Shown: positions 1 to 7,491 of the stretch, in pieces
Layout of the letters: every line of letters begins with the position of its first letter
Numbering within the stretch: the first letter of the stretch is position 1
Source of the DNA: Actinobacteria bacterium RBG_16_64_13
Lineage (GTDB): Bacteria; Actinomycetota; Thermoleophilia; RBG-16-64-13
DNA length: 15,258 nt
Direction: 5' to 3'
NCBI GenBank assembly: GCA_001768675.1
Contig: MELN01000032.1
Location: forward strand, 10,311 to 25,568
Position numbers and translations under genes: made by a program
Notes under the pieces: model-generated
Databases searched by the model: none
The model's input: only the letters and a program-made list of their open reading frames with translations
Told to the model about the DNA's origin: nothing

Positions 1-519
1 GAGAGCACGCTCGTGCTTTCTGAGACCGAGACCTGGGTGGGGGGACGCCGTGGGGTGGATATCGGCGGACTTCGCATCCGGGGCCGCATCGACCGGGTCG
101 ACGCGGCCCCTGGGGGGCGCGGTCTCTTCGTCTTCGACTACAAGAGTGGTTCGGTGCCGGCCGTCTCAGCCCTCGGAACCGGTGAAGGGCTTCAATTGCC
201 GCTCTATCTCATGGCGCTGGCCGTGGAGCGGCCCGGGACAGGCATCCTCGGAGGGGCCTATTTGGCCTTGTCTGAGAAGAAGCGCTCCGGAGTCGTGGCA
301 GCCGGTTCGGAGGACCTCCTTGGTTCCGAAAGGCAAGGTATAGACGTGCTCGACCCAGAGCAGGTCCGGAGCCTCTTCTCCTCGACCCGTGAGGTGGCCC
401 TGGAGGCCGCGGCCGGTATGGGCGCCGGCGCGATAGCGCCCCGCCGCGACCGGAGCTGTCCCTCGTGGTGCAGCTTGGGTCCCGCGTGCCGCGCACGCCA
501 AGGAGGGTACAGGCCGTGA
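1..519 (+). CDS. addB: AddB-like PD-(D/E)XK nuclease subunit, 3' end only
   Basis: This is the C-terminal 172 residues of a protein whose start lies before the window. It is the nuclease end of an AddB/RexB-type (or AdnA-type) subunit of a double-strand-break resection complex that acts with the helicase encoded next. The nuclease motifs appear in order: GRIDRVD (catalytic Asp codon at 91-93), FDYKSG (Asp at 136-138, Lys at 142-144) and LQLPLYLMAL (Gln at 193-195). Near the end comes C-x3-C-x5-C (Cys codons at 457, 469 and 487). In AddB proteins such a trio joins one upstream Cys to hold a 4Fe-4S cluster; that fourth Cys would lie outside the window. The stop TGA at 517-519 overlaps the next gene's GTG start, so the two are translationally coupled. 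Whether the missing N-terminal part is an inactive (AddB) or active (AdnA) helicase-like domain cannot be seen, so the symbol is tentative. The nuclease assignment is firm. Confidence 0.8.
   Translation, partial: ESTLVLSETETWVGGRRGVDIGGLRIRGRIDRVDAAPGGRGLFVFDYKSGSVPAVSALGTGEGLQLPLYLMALAVERPGTGILGGAYLALSEKKRSGVVAAGSEDLLGSERQGIDVLDPEQVRSLFSSTREVALEAAAGMGAGAIAPRRDRSCPSWCSLGPACRARQGGYRP
501..506 (+). promoter_or_regulatory. Ribosome binding site of addA
   Basis: A perfect AGGAGG lies inside the end of the upstream gene, 9 nt before GTG 516. It selects that GTG over the earlier in-frame GTG at 465, the GTG at 525 and the ATG at 534. Confidence 0.75.
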
Positions 520-3500
520 GCTGTGTGGACGGGATGCGACTGTCCACGGCCCAGCGTGCGGCGGCGCTCGACAGCCGGTCCCCCGTGCTTGTGGCTGCCG
601 GGGCGGGCAGCGGCAAGACCCGGCTGCTGGTCGCGTATTTCGTGCGTGCCTTGATTGACGAGGGGATTCCCGCGGAGCAGCTCGTCGCGGTTACTTTCAC
701 ACGCAAAGCCGCGGCGGAGCTTGTGGGCCGCATACGCTCGACCCTCGAGGCCTGCGGGCGGTCCGATCTGGCCCGGTCTCTTGATGCCGCGATGGTCGGG
801 ACCATCCATGGCTTATGCCGCCGCTTGATCAGGGATCGTGCTCTCGAAGCGGGAGTCGATCCTGCCTGCAACGTGCTCGAGGCCGAGGAGGCCAGCCTGA
901 TCAAGGAGGAAGTGAGCCGCCTGGTCTGGGAGCGGGTGATCGAGCAGGCTGACGAGACTGAGTTGGGGGTTCTTGCCTCTCGTGGCCGTTCTCTTCGCAA
1001 GGCGATATTGCCACTCTACGACCGCATGCGCGGTCTGGGCCTTGAACGGCCGCAAATGGAGATTCCTCCGGGTTCTGACGAGGGGAGAGCGCGGGAGGAG
1101 GCTCTTGAGAGCGTTCGCGATGCTCTGGCGAGCGGACATGCGCGCGACTGCCCTGGCGCCGCTCTCGCGAGCGATCTGGGCCGGCTAGAGGAGTGCCTCA
1201 GGTGGTTCGAACGAACGGCTACGGTGTATGAGCGGGCTGACGAGCTGGCCCTCACCGAAGGGTTCTTCCCAAGCCGGAAAACCCGGTCCATGGAACCGTG
1301 TTTCGAGCCGGTCAGGCAGGCCCTCACGCGTTACCGCCAGGCCCTCGCCGAAGTACGGCTTCGGCCCGTCGTGAGCACCATGAACCGGCTGCTGGCCCAG
1401 TTCCATGATGAATATAGTTTTCAGAAGCGGGAGCGAGGCCTGCTTGACTTCGCCGACCTCGAGTTGCGGGCGCTGGCCCTCGTGGAAGGTGCGGTGGTTG
1501 ACGCGCCCTCCAGGCCATCCTTGCCCGGCGCGTGGGTGCTTGTCGACGAGTTCCAAGACACCAACGAGTTGCAGTGCGGCATCCTGGAACGTCTTGGGGC
1601 AGCGCGGCTGCTCATGGTGGGCGACGAGCGTCAGAGCATCTATCGCTTTCGGGGGGCGGACGTCAGTGTGTTCACGAACCGGGAGACAAGGCTTTCGGCC
1701 GGCGGGGACGGCGCTTCGGACAGCGGCCTGCACCGGCTCGATGTGAACTATCGCAGTTGTCCGCAGATCCTGGCGTTCATCAACCGGCTCTTCTCGCATC
1801 GCACCTTCTTCGGGAGCCGGTTCGCGCCGCTCACACCGCCGGATCCCGGTGAGGTCGCGGATTCGGGCCTTGAGCCACCTGAAGCGGCGGCGGACCTCGT
1901 GGCTTCGCAGCCCGGTGCCGGCCGGCATCGGGGGGTTTCCGAGCCTGCGGCGGTCGAGGTCTTGGCCGTCGAGCGGCGCTTCGGGGCCGACCTGGAGGTC
2001 CCTGCGCAGATTATGCAGCAGGCCGAGGCTGAAGCGGTCGCCGCGCGCGTTCGCGAACTCATCGATCTTGAGGGTCGATCCCAGCGTGAGATCGTCGTGC
2101 TCCTTCCGGCCCAGACCTACGTCAACCTGTACCGGCAGGCACTCCTCGCGAACGGGGTGGAGGTCTATGTGGTCAGGGGCAAGGGCTACTACTCACAAGA
2201 AGAAGTGACCGACGTCGTCGCGCTCCTGCGGCTACTGGTCAATCCTCACGACGATCTGGCTCTGGTCAGCGCGCTGCGGTCGCCTCTCGTGGGGATCTCC
2301 GACGACGGTCTCTACCTTCTTGGTCAAGAGAGCAGAAGGGAGCGAGCATCTCTCTGGGAGATGGTCCGGCAGGCGCGCGCAGGCTCACTCGACGAAGAGG
2401 ATCGGCGTCTTCTCTACATCTTCGCGGAGCGGCTCAGAGATCTCCGCCCTAGAGTGGGGCGCCCAGGTCTGTCCCGGTTGATCGATACGGCGATCACTGC
2501 CTGCGGCTACGACCTCTGCTTGCTGTCGTCGGCGGAGGGTAAGCGCCGGTTTGCGAATGTACGCAAACTCATGCGTCTGGCGGCCGAGTTCGAAGCACTC
2601 GAAGGACCGGATCTCGCCGGTTTCGTCGATGTCCTTCAGTCGATGGGCGACCTGGGTGACCGCGAGGGTAGCGCACCCACGTTGGCCGAGGGTGAGGATG
2701 TGGTGCGGGTCATGAGCGTACATCAGGCCAAGGGCCTCGAGTTTCCCGTGGTGGTCCTTGCCGGCCTGGGATCGAACGTGTTGCATGAAGCTGCGCCGGA
2801 ATTCGTGGTGGGCGACGGCGGGCGCATGGGGGTCTTCTTGAAAGGTTCACAACGCAAGTCGTACGAAGAGCACGATCTTTGCTGGGGCCCGGCCGCGGAG
2901 GTCGTCGACGAGGAGCGTGTCAAGGAGGATGAGGAAGATATCCGGCTGCTCTACGTGGCCATGACTCGGGCGCAGGAGCGGTTGATCCTCGTGGGCGCCA
3001 AGCCTCGGGGCGAGCGGCTGGACGACTGCCGCTTAGGCAGGATCGCGGCGGCTCTTGGGCTGACCGCGCTGCCACGGACGGGCGAGTCCGTTTCCCTCGA
3101 GGGCCTCGAGGCGCCGGTGACGGGAGTGGCGCCCGCGTCTGCCGGAACAGCGGAGACCAGGCGAGGAGCGCCTGCCGCAGAGCCAGGCATCGAGGGCGGC
3201 GGTGCGTGCCCGGCTTTTCTCGATGTGGTCTTGGAGGGCGCGGGGCCTCGCCAGGTGAGTTTCTCCTCCTTGGCCGCGTACCAGCGCTGTCCCCGCCAGT
3301 TCTACCTGGAGCGCATCCTGGGGCCCGATCTGGCGACGACCGGACCCGTGGGGGACGACCCGGATGACGATGACGGCTCTCCCGCCCCGGCCGAGATCGC
3401 CCTCGACGAAGACGAGCGCTGGGGTGGCCGCGACGTCGGTCTTCTCGTGCACGCGCTGCTTGAGAAGGCGCCCCCCGGGGGAAGACCGGCCGAGCCTCTT

Positions 3501-4043
3501 CTGCGGAGCGCCGCGGTCACGTGGTTGGCGCAGGCCGGCGTCAGTTTGTCGGTCGCTCAACTCGACCGCGCCCTCTCCTTGGCCCTCGCGTTCTGGGATT
3601 CTCCCGTGGCCGGCAGGTTGTCAAGTCCCTCGGCGATGCGGGAGGCGCCCTTCTTCTTCGCCCAGGGCGAGATCATGGTGTCCGGGATCATGGATCTGAT
3701 CTGCCGTGAGGAGGGGGAGTGGCGCATAGTCGACTACAAGACCAACGCGCTGTGCGGGCGGACGCCGGCCGAACTGGCGTCTGGCTACGAACTGCAGGCG
3801 GTGGTGTATTGCCTGGCGGCGCTTCGGTCCGCCGCTCCGGCGGTCCGGATGGACTTCGTCTTTCTCGAGGAGCCGGATAATCCGGTGACCTTCAGCTACT
3901 CTCGCGAAGATACCCCTCGGCTTGGGGAGGTCCTTGAGTCGGCGCTCGATGGACTCAAGGATGGACGTTATCCCATGAGGAGCGGCGACGTGTGCGGACC
4001 GTGTCCCGTGGTGGGCGTGTGCGCAATCATGGCCGCCCTGTAG
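516..4043 (+). CDS. addA: AddA-like UvrD-family helicase with C-terminal nuclease domain
   Basis: A 1175-residue ATP-dependent helicase-nuclease that unwinds and resects double-strand DNA ends for RecA-dependent recombination. Superfamily 1A motifs are complete: Walker A GAGSGKT (29-35), TFTRKAAAEL (motif Ia), VDEFQDT (343-349), GDERQSIYRFRGAD (from 369), NYRSCPQI (motif IV), MSVHQAKGLEF (733-743) and LLYVAMTRA (811-819). The nuclease domain has H979, D1060 in GIMDL, D1073/K1075 in VDYKTN and Q1094 with Y1098. Four cysteines, C925 (in YQRCPRQFYL), C1160, C1163 and C1169, form the C...C-x2-C-x5-C pattern of a 4Fe-4S-stapled nuclease. This cluster is known from AddB but is not typical of Bacillus AddA, so an AdnB-like assignment is possible. 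The size fits AddA (about 1,200 residues). The start GTG 516 has AGGAGG 9 nt upstream and overlaps the previous stop as GTGA, so the two subunits are probably made together in matched amounts. Confidence 0.92.
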   Translation: MSCVDGMRLSTAQRAAALDSRSPVLVAAGAGSGKTRLLVAYFVRALIDEGIPAEQLVAVTFTRKAAAELVGRIRSTLEACGRSDLARSLDAAMVGTIHGLCRRLIRDRALEAGVDPACNVLEAEEASLIKEEVSRLVWERVIEQADETELGVLASRGRSLRKAILPLYDRMRGLGLERPQMEIPPGSDEGRAREEALESVRDALASGHARDCPGAALASDLGRLEECLRWFERTATVYERADELALTEGFFPSRKTRSMEPCFEPVRQALTRYRQALAEVRLRPVVSTMNRLLAQFHDEYSFQKRERGLLDFADLELRALALVEGAVVDAPSRPSLPGAWVLVDEFQDTNELQCGILERLGAARLLMVGDERQSIYRFRGADVSVFTNRETRLSAGGDGASDSGLHRLDVNYRSCPQILAFINRLFSHRTFFGSRFAPLTPPDPGEVADSGLEPPEAAADLVASQPGAGRHRGVSEPAAVEVLAVERRFGADLEVPAQIMQQAEAEAVAARVRELIDLEGRSQREIVVLLPAQTYVNLYRQALLANGVEVYVVRGKGYYSQEEVTDVVALLRLLVNPHDDLALVSALRSPLVGISDDGLYLLGQESRRERASLWEMVRQARAGSLDEEDRRLLYIFAERLRDLRPRVGRPGLSRLIDTAITACGYDLCLLSSAEGKRRFANVRKLMRLAAEFEALEGPDLAGFVDVLQSMGDLGDREGSAPTLAEGEDVVRVMSVHQAKGLEFPVVVLAGLGSNVLHEAAPEFVVGDGGRMGVFLKGSQRKSYEEHDLCWGPAAEVVDEERVKEDEEDIRLLYVAMTRAQERLILVGAKPRGERLDDCRLGRIAAALGLTALPRTGESVSLEGLEAPVTGVAPASAGTAETRRGAPAAEPGIEGGGACPAFLDVVLEGAGPRQVSFSSLAAYQRCPRQFYLERILGPDLATTGPVGDDPDDDDGSPAPAEIALDEDERWGGRDVGLLVHALLEKAPPGGRPAEPLLRSAAVTWLAQAGVSLSVAQLDRALSLALAFWDSPVAGRLSSPSAMREAPFFFAQGEIMVSGIMDLICREEGEWRIVDYKTNALCGRTPAELASGYELQAVVYCLAALRSAAPAVRMDFVFLEEPDNPVTFSYSREDTPRLGEVLESALDGLKDGRYPMRSGDVCGPCPVVGVCAIMAAL

Positions 4044-4050
4044 GCGATGG

Positions 4051-4058
4051 TATACAAT
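4051..4058 (+). promoter_or_regulatory. Possible -10 element for tRNA-Pro(CGG)
   Basis: TATACAAT lies 38 nt before the tRNA 5' end and a few bases after the addA stop. A TG pair at 4048-4049 gives it an extended -10 look. No convincing -35 hexamer is present at the usual distance, so the call rests on the -10 and its position. Confidence 0.4.
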
Positions 4059-4095
4059 AGGCGACCGTTGGAAGCGGTGGCAGGGCTTCCTCTGG

Positions 4096-4172
4096 CGGGG
4101 TGTAGCGCAGCCTGGTAGCGCGCATCGTTCGGGACGATGAGGTCCCGGGTTCAAATCCCGGCACCCCGACCA
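4096..4172 (+). tRNA. tRNA-Pro (anticodon CGG)
   Basis: A 77-nt cloverleaf reading CCG codons. The acceptor arm CGGGGTG pairs with CACCCCG (4162-4168), followed by discriminator A and an encoded CCA (4170-4172). The D arm is GCGC...GCGC. The anticodon stem CATCG/CGATG encloses the loop TTCGGGA, giving anticodon CGG. The T arm is CCGGG TTCAAAT CCCGG. It lies alone between addA and the convergent anti-sigma gene, whose stop is only 21 nt downstream. Confidence 0.97.
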
Positions 4173-4193
4173 TTACTGCTAGATCCGGCTCTC

Positions 4194-5375
4194 TTATCTC
4201 CGCACGTAGATGACGACGAGGACATGCGTGCCGGCCTCGTCGGGCGTCACCGCATCGATGCTCCCGGGCGGCCTATCCGCGCCCGGCACCAGAGTGGACG
4301 TGGTGAACGACCAGCTCGAGACGGCCGGCTGAGGAGTCCGATAGGCCGACAGCTCCGGCAGTTCACTCTTGCGTTGCTGCAGGATGTTCGCGAACGCGTC
4401 GGCGCTGCCGTCGGAGTTCTTGCCCCCAGGCTGCCAGGCCAGGTTGACGGTAAGCTGCAGGTTCGTTCCGATCGAACGCAACAGATCGACGAGTGCGGTC
4501 GCATCGTCGCGAGGGACGTAGGCGGCGAAAGTAGGTCCGTCCAGCGTCAAAGTCTGGTCAAGCGGCTCCAGTCCGGTCAGTGCCGTGATCTGGTGAGCGA
4601 CGGCAGTCCCCGCCGCGGCGGAGTCCCCGCCTGTCAGCGCCAGACTGGTCGCGTCAAAGTAGAAGTAGACCGGCGCTCCGGCGTCCTTGAGATCGGCGAT
4701 CATGGTCTTTCGGTCCTGGACGGCTGTTGCGTCATCGTAGGCCGCCATGGTCGTGGTGGTCGAGGTCTGGGCGGCGGCCGTGGTGGTGGATGGGGCCCCA
4801 GACCCCACCAGAGTGGTGGCTCCCGCGGTCGTCGAGGTCGCGGCCATGGCGTTCATAGCCTCTTCCGTGCCCGCTTCACCAGCCGCCTTCTCGCGGGTAT
4901 CGGCAACGGTGGTCGTCGCCTCGACCCGCAGGGTCTGGTCGGAATCCGACCGGATCACTCCGTAACTGACCACGGCCGCCAGAAGTGCTACCACCGCCAC
5001 AGTGGCGGGCACCCACGGCCGTATCTTGCGGCGCCACGCTATCGACCAGCGCGACGGTTGTTCCGAGGCAGGCTGGCGAACCGTGCTCACCGGTCGAGAG
5101 GGAAAGAGGACCTCGTCCATGACCTGGTCTTCCATGCCGGCGGGCGCCTCCTCGAGCGCGGACCCCTGTAGGAAAGTGAGGACGTTTTTCTGCACGCGCA
5201 ATCGGCCGGCGCACTCGGCGCACCCCTCGAGGTGCGCATCGATGGCGGCCTTGGTCTTGGGATCGAGCCGGTCGTCGATATAGTCGACCGCCAGGTCTTC
5301 CCAATCGTCCACGTGGCCGGACACCGCGTCGGCAGGCGTCAACCCGCGGCCCTTATGTTTATTGCCCCTTGACAT
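4194..5375 (-). CDS. Membrane-anchored anti-sigma factor with zinc-finger (ZAS) domain
   Basis: A 393-residue single-pass membrane protein predicted to hold the ECF sigma factor encoded just upstream and release it on an extracytoplasmic signal. The N-terminal cytoplasmic part carries the H-x3-C-x2-C signature of zinc-binding anti-sigma factors (H48, C52, C55) within a helical segment. One transmembrane helix follows at about 121-141 (PWVPATVAVVALLAAV), then a Thr/Ala-rich, probably disordered linker to about residue 230. The last 160 residues form a cysteine-free domain that I do not recognise, ending in HVLVVIYVRR. ATG 5375 overlaps the sigma stop as TGATG; the adjacent GTG 5378 is an equally placed alternative. 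AGGGGA upstream serves either. The overlap ensures the inhibitor is made with its sigma factor. The anti-sigma role is strongly suggested by motif and context; the signal is unknown. Confidence 0.85.
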   Translation of the reverse strand: MSRGNKHKGRGLTPADAVSGHVDDWEDLAVDYIDDRLDPKTKAAIDAHLEGCAECAGRLRVQKNVLTFLQGSALEEAPAGMEDQVMDEVLFPSRPVSTVRQPASEQPSRWSIAWRRKIRPWVPATVAVVALLAAVVSYGVIRSDSDQTLRVEATTTVADTREKAAGEAGTEEAMNAMAATSTTAGATTLVGSGAPSTTTAAAQTSTTTTMAAYDDATAVQDRKTMIADLKDAGAPVYFYFDATSLALTGGDSAAAGTAVAHQITALTGLEPLDQTLTLDGPTFAAYVPRDDATALVDLLRSIGTNLQLTVNLAWQPGGKNSDGSADAFANILQQRKSELPELSAYRTPQPAVSSWSFTTSTLVPGADRPPGSIDAVTPDEAGTHVLVVIYVRR

Positions 5376-6097
5376 CACGCGTCTTCCCCTATCTTGCGCG
5401 GTGGTGTGACGCCTGATGGCGGACCTGGGTTCCTATCTGGAGGATCGGACGCTGCCAGGCCCGTGGGGGTCGGTATCTCGTAGCCAGCCTCGGCAAGAGC
5501 CGCCGCAAGGGCCTCTCGGGCGCGGAAGATGCGGGACTTGATGGTCCCCTCTTGAACCCCCAGGATCTCGGCGGCCTCGCTATAGGGGAAGCCGAGCAGG
5601 TCGCACAGCACCACTGCGAACCGAAAACCCTCGTTCAGACTCATCAGGGCCCGTCTCAGCGGGTCGGACAGGCCATCGACCGCTGGATCGATGCCGTCCC
5701 GACCCGAAGCCACCACTGCCGCGGAACCTGCCGGTCCCGACAGATCGGCGAGGATCTCGCCGTCCATGGGTTCCGGTTTGTGACGGCGCATGTGATCGTA
5801 GGCAGCGTTGACCACTATCCGGTGAAGCCAAGTCCCGAAACGTGCTTCACCTTTGAAGGAATCAATGTTTCTGAACGCCTTGATGAAGGCCTCCTGGGCG
5901 ACATCCGCGGCATCCCAAGGATCGCCCAGGGTACGGAGAGCAAGGTTGTAGGCCCGGCGTTCATGCCGGCGGTAGAGCTCGGTGAAGGCGTCGGCATCGC
6001 CCCCTCGAGCGCGCTCGACGAGCACCATGTCGAAGTCGGTCCCCTCGTCGCGTCCGTGTTCGGTCCCGCTCAAGTTCTTCCGGCTCCTCCGGTTCAC
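5375..6097 (-). CDS. ECF-family RNA polymerase sigma factor (RpoE/SigE type)
   Basis: An extracytoplasmic-function sigma factor of up to 240 residues that would direct RNA polymerase to a stress or envelope regulon. Region 2 spans about 25-107 and includes ELYRRHERRAYNLA, DAADVAQEAFIKAFRNI and the -10-recognition stretch GTWLHRIVVNAAYDHMRR. Region 4 spans about 147-200, with the helix-turn-helix YSEAAEILGVQEGTIKSRIFRAREAL. A Pro/Gly-rich tail of about 35 residues follows and is not part of the core fold. The start is uncertain. GTG 6097 is the longest choice, but its GGGGAA lies only about 2 nt away. TTG 6073 has GGAGGAG about 10 nt upstream. ATG 6028 begins right at region 2 (MVLVERARGGD). 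The stop overlaps the anti-sigma start, giving the classic sigma/anti-sigma operon. Such pairs usually autoregulate, but no clear ECF promoter was seen here. Confidence 0.93.
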   Translation of the reverse strand: MNRRSRKNLSGTEHGRDEGTDFDMVLVERARGGDADAFTELYRRHERRAYNLALRTLGDPWDAADVAQEAFIKAFRNIDSFKGEARFGTWLHRIVVNAAYDHMRRHKPEPMDGEILADLSGPAGSAAVVASGRDGIDPAVDGLSDPLRRALMSLNEGFRFAVVLCDLLGFPYSEAAEILGVQEGTIKSRIFRAREALAAALAEAGYEIPTPTGLAASDPPDRNPGPPSGVTPPRKIGEDA

Positions 6098-6117
6098 TTC
6101 CCCGCGTCCGCCATGCC

Positions 6118-6123
6118 ATTCTA
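6118..6123 (-). promoter_or_regulatory. Possible -10 box for the sigma/anti-sigma operon
   Basis: On the - strand TAGAAT (5 of 6 to TATAAT) lies 20 nt before GTG 6097, in the divergent gap between the sigma gene and the DUF1844-like gene. There is no good -35 match at 16-19 nt. If it is used, transcription would start very near GTG 6097, which would favour one of the internal starts of the sigma gene. Confidence 0.25.
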
Positions 6124-6166
6124 ACAGCGAAGACTGTGGTAACGTCCAGCAACTGGAAGTCGTGGC

Positions 6167-6175
6167 AGGAGGTGA
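6167..6175 (+). promoter_or_regulatory. Strong ribosome binding site of the DUF1844-like gene
   Basis: AGGAGGTGA, a near-perfect anti-16S match, lies 8 nt before ATG 6184. It rules out the longer in-frame reading from GTG 6136. Confidence 0.8.
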
Positions 6176-6183
6176 GCGGTACC

Positions 6184-6576
6184 ATGGCAGAGGATGAGGC
6201 GCAAGGAGACAAGACCGCGGATATGCAGGCTAAAGACGCTGAGATGATGGAGCGGCTGCAGGAGGAGATCCGAAATCTCCCCGTCCGCGAACACGTCGTT
6301 TACATGATGCACTCGTTGTCCTCCTTGGCCGTGGCTCGAATGGGTCTGGAGGACGAATCCGGAGCGCGTCGCGATCTCGAGCAGGCGCGGGTGGCCATCG
6401 ATGCGTTCAGAGCGCTGTTGGAAATCATCGAACGAGGTCAACCCGCTGGGGCGATGGCTTCTCACCGCGGGATGCTGTCTCAACTCCAGCTGGCTTACGT
6501 CGGGGCGTTGGAAGCCGGCACGTCGCAGCCGGCGCAGCAGGCCGGCGCTGAGCCTGACCCCGCAGAAAGGCCGTGA
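6184..6576 (+). CDS. Small helical DUF1844-like protein
   Basis: A 130-residue soluble protein without signal peptide, membrane segment or cysteine. Residues 1-30 are charged (MAEDEAQGDK...). Residues 38-105 look like an all-helical bundle: VVYMMHSLSSLAVARMG, ARRDLEQARVAIDAFRALLEII and MLSQLQLAYVGALE. The DLEQARVAIDAFRALLE stretch and the arrangement around it resemble DUF1844 proteins, a conserved family of unknown function; this is recognised by eye and not certain. The tail (112-130) is Gln/Ala/Pro-rich and probably disordered. The start is fixed by a very strong ribosome binding site. It is first in a + strand run with mtnP (45 nt downstream) and the PfkB kinase, and divergent from the sigma factor. 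No function is assigned. Confidence 0.8.
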   Translation: MAEDEAQGDKTADMQAKDAEMMERLQEEIRNLPVREHVVYMMHSLSSLAVARMGLEDESGARRDLEQARVAIDAFRALLEIIERGQPAGAMASHRGMLSQLQLAYVGALEAGTSQPAQQAGAEPDPAERP

Positions 6577-6621
6577 TACGCTGTGTCGGATCGCGTGGCC
6601 GCACGTTCGTAAAGGAGGAGC

Positions 6622-7482
6622 ATGTCGGTTCAGATTGGCATCATCGGGGGGAGCGGGCTCTACGACATGGCAGAACTGACGGACCGCGAGGAGGTCCAGG
6701 TGTCGACTCCCTTCGGCGATCCGAGCGGGCCCTATGTGACCGCGACGTTGCGCGGGCATCGCGTGGCGTTCCTGGCCCGGCACGGGGCAGGCCATCGCAT
6801 CCCGCCGTCGGAACTGAACTTCCGCGCCAACATCTACGGCTTCAAGCTTCTCGGCGTGGAACGGATCTTCTCGGCGAGTGCGGTCGGTAGCCTCAAAGAG
6901 GAGTACCCGCCGCTGGACGTGGTCGTGCCCGACCAGTTCTTCGACAGGACCCACGGGCGGATCAGCACCTTTTTCCGTCACGGCCTGGCAGTGCACGTGT
7001 CCTTTGCGCACCCGGTCTGCCCCGAGCTGAGCCGCATCGCGTTCGAGTCGGCGCAGACGGTGGGCGCGCGCGCCCACATGGGCGGCACCTACGTGTGCAT
7101 GGAGGGACCCCAGTTCTCGACGCTGGCCGAGTCGCGGCTCTACCGGAGCTGGGGCATGGACGTCATCGGCATGACGAACCTTCAGGAAGCGAAACTGGCC
7201 CGCGAGGCCGAGATCTGCTACACGACCATCGCGCTCGTCACCGATTACGATTGCTGGCATCCCGAGCACGCCAACGTGACCGTCGACATGATCGTCGCCA
7301 ATCTGCTCCGCAACGCCGAGACGGCGCAGCAGCTGATCGCGGAGGCCATCGGACGCGTGCCGGCGGAGCGGAGCTGCATATGCGGCAGCGCGCTGGCGGC
7401 GGCCATCATCACGAGCCCTGACGCCATCTCAGCGGACACGAAGCGCGATCTCGCTCCGATCATCGGCAAGTACGTCAAGTAA
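6622..7482 (+). CDS. mtnP: S-methyl-5'-thioadenosine phosphorylase
   Basis: A 286-residue cytoplasmic phosphorylase of the PNP/MTAP family. It cleaves methylthioadenosine with phosphate to adenine and 5-methylthioribose-1-phosphate, recycling the by-product of polyamine and related S-adenosylmethionine-dependent pathways. Family motifs are all visible: IGIIGGSGLYD (5-15), RHGAGHRIPPSELNFRAN (53-70), GGTYVCMEGPQFST (154-167), GMTNLQEAKLAREAE (183-197) and TDYDCWH (207-213), whose two Asp residues belong to the purine site. The length matches the family. ATG 6622 has AAAGGAGG just upstream, although the spacing to its core is short. The PfkB kinase begins 9 nt after the stop, so the two are almost certainly cotranscribed. 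A methylthioinosine or general purine nucleoside phosphorylase is the main alternative; the Asp-rich purine-site motif favours an adenine-type substrate. Confidence 0.93.
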   Translation: MSVQIGIIGGSGLYDMAELTDREEVQVSTPFGDPSGPYVTATLRGHRVAFLARHGAGHRIPPSELNFRANIYGFKLLGVERIFSASAVGSLKEEYPPLDVVVPDQFFDRTHGRISTFFRHGLAVHVSFAHPVCPELSRIAFESAQTVGARAHMGGTYVCMEGPQFSTLAESRLYRSWGMDVIGMTNLQEAKLAREAEICYTTIALVTDYDCWHPEHANVTVDMIVANLLRNAETAQQLIAEAIGRVPAERSCICGSALAAAIITSPDAISADTKRDLAPIIGKYVK

Positions 7483-7491
7483 GGCCCGGAC

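Noticed and set aside
209..1000. Long - strand open frames opposite addB and addA
   Set aside because: They are high-GC shadow frames with Arg/Ser/Pro-rich, motif-free translations. The + strand frames carry complete helicase and nuclease motifs.
4173..4193. Terminator between tRNA-Pro(CGG) and the convergent anti-sigma gene
   Set aside because: The 21-nt gap has no inverted repeat or T-run. Termination must rely on something not visible here.
4747..4965. Repetitive-looking GT/GC-rich stretch in the anti-sigma gene
   Set aside because: It is the Thr/Ala-rich linker coding region, with no regular repeat unit. It is low complexity and not a CRISPR or tandem array.
4137..5171. A 344-codon + strand open frame opposite the anti-sigma gene
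   Set aside because: It begins inside tRNA-Pro and is Gly/Arg-rich without motifs. The - strand frame has a ZAS motif, a membrane helix and coupling to the sigma gene.
6138..6166. Possible ECF-type promoter (GTAAC, about 17 nt, CGTGG) upstream of the DUF1844-like gene
   Set aside because: The match to the GGAAC/CGT consensus is poor, and the implied transcript start would fall inside the ribosome binding site.
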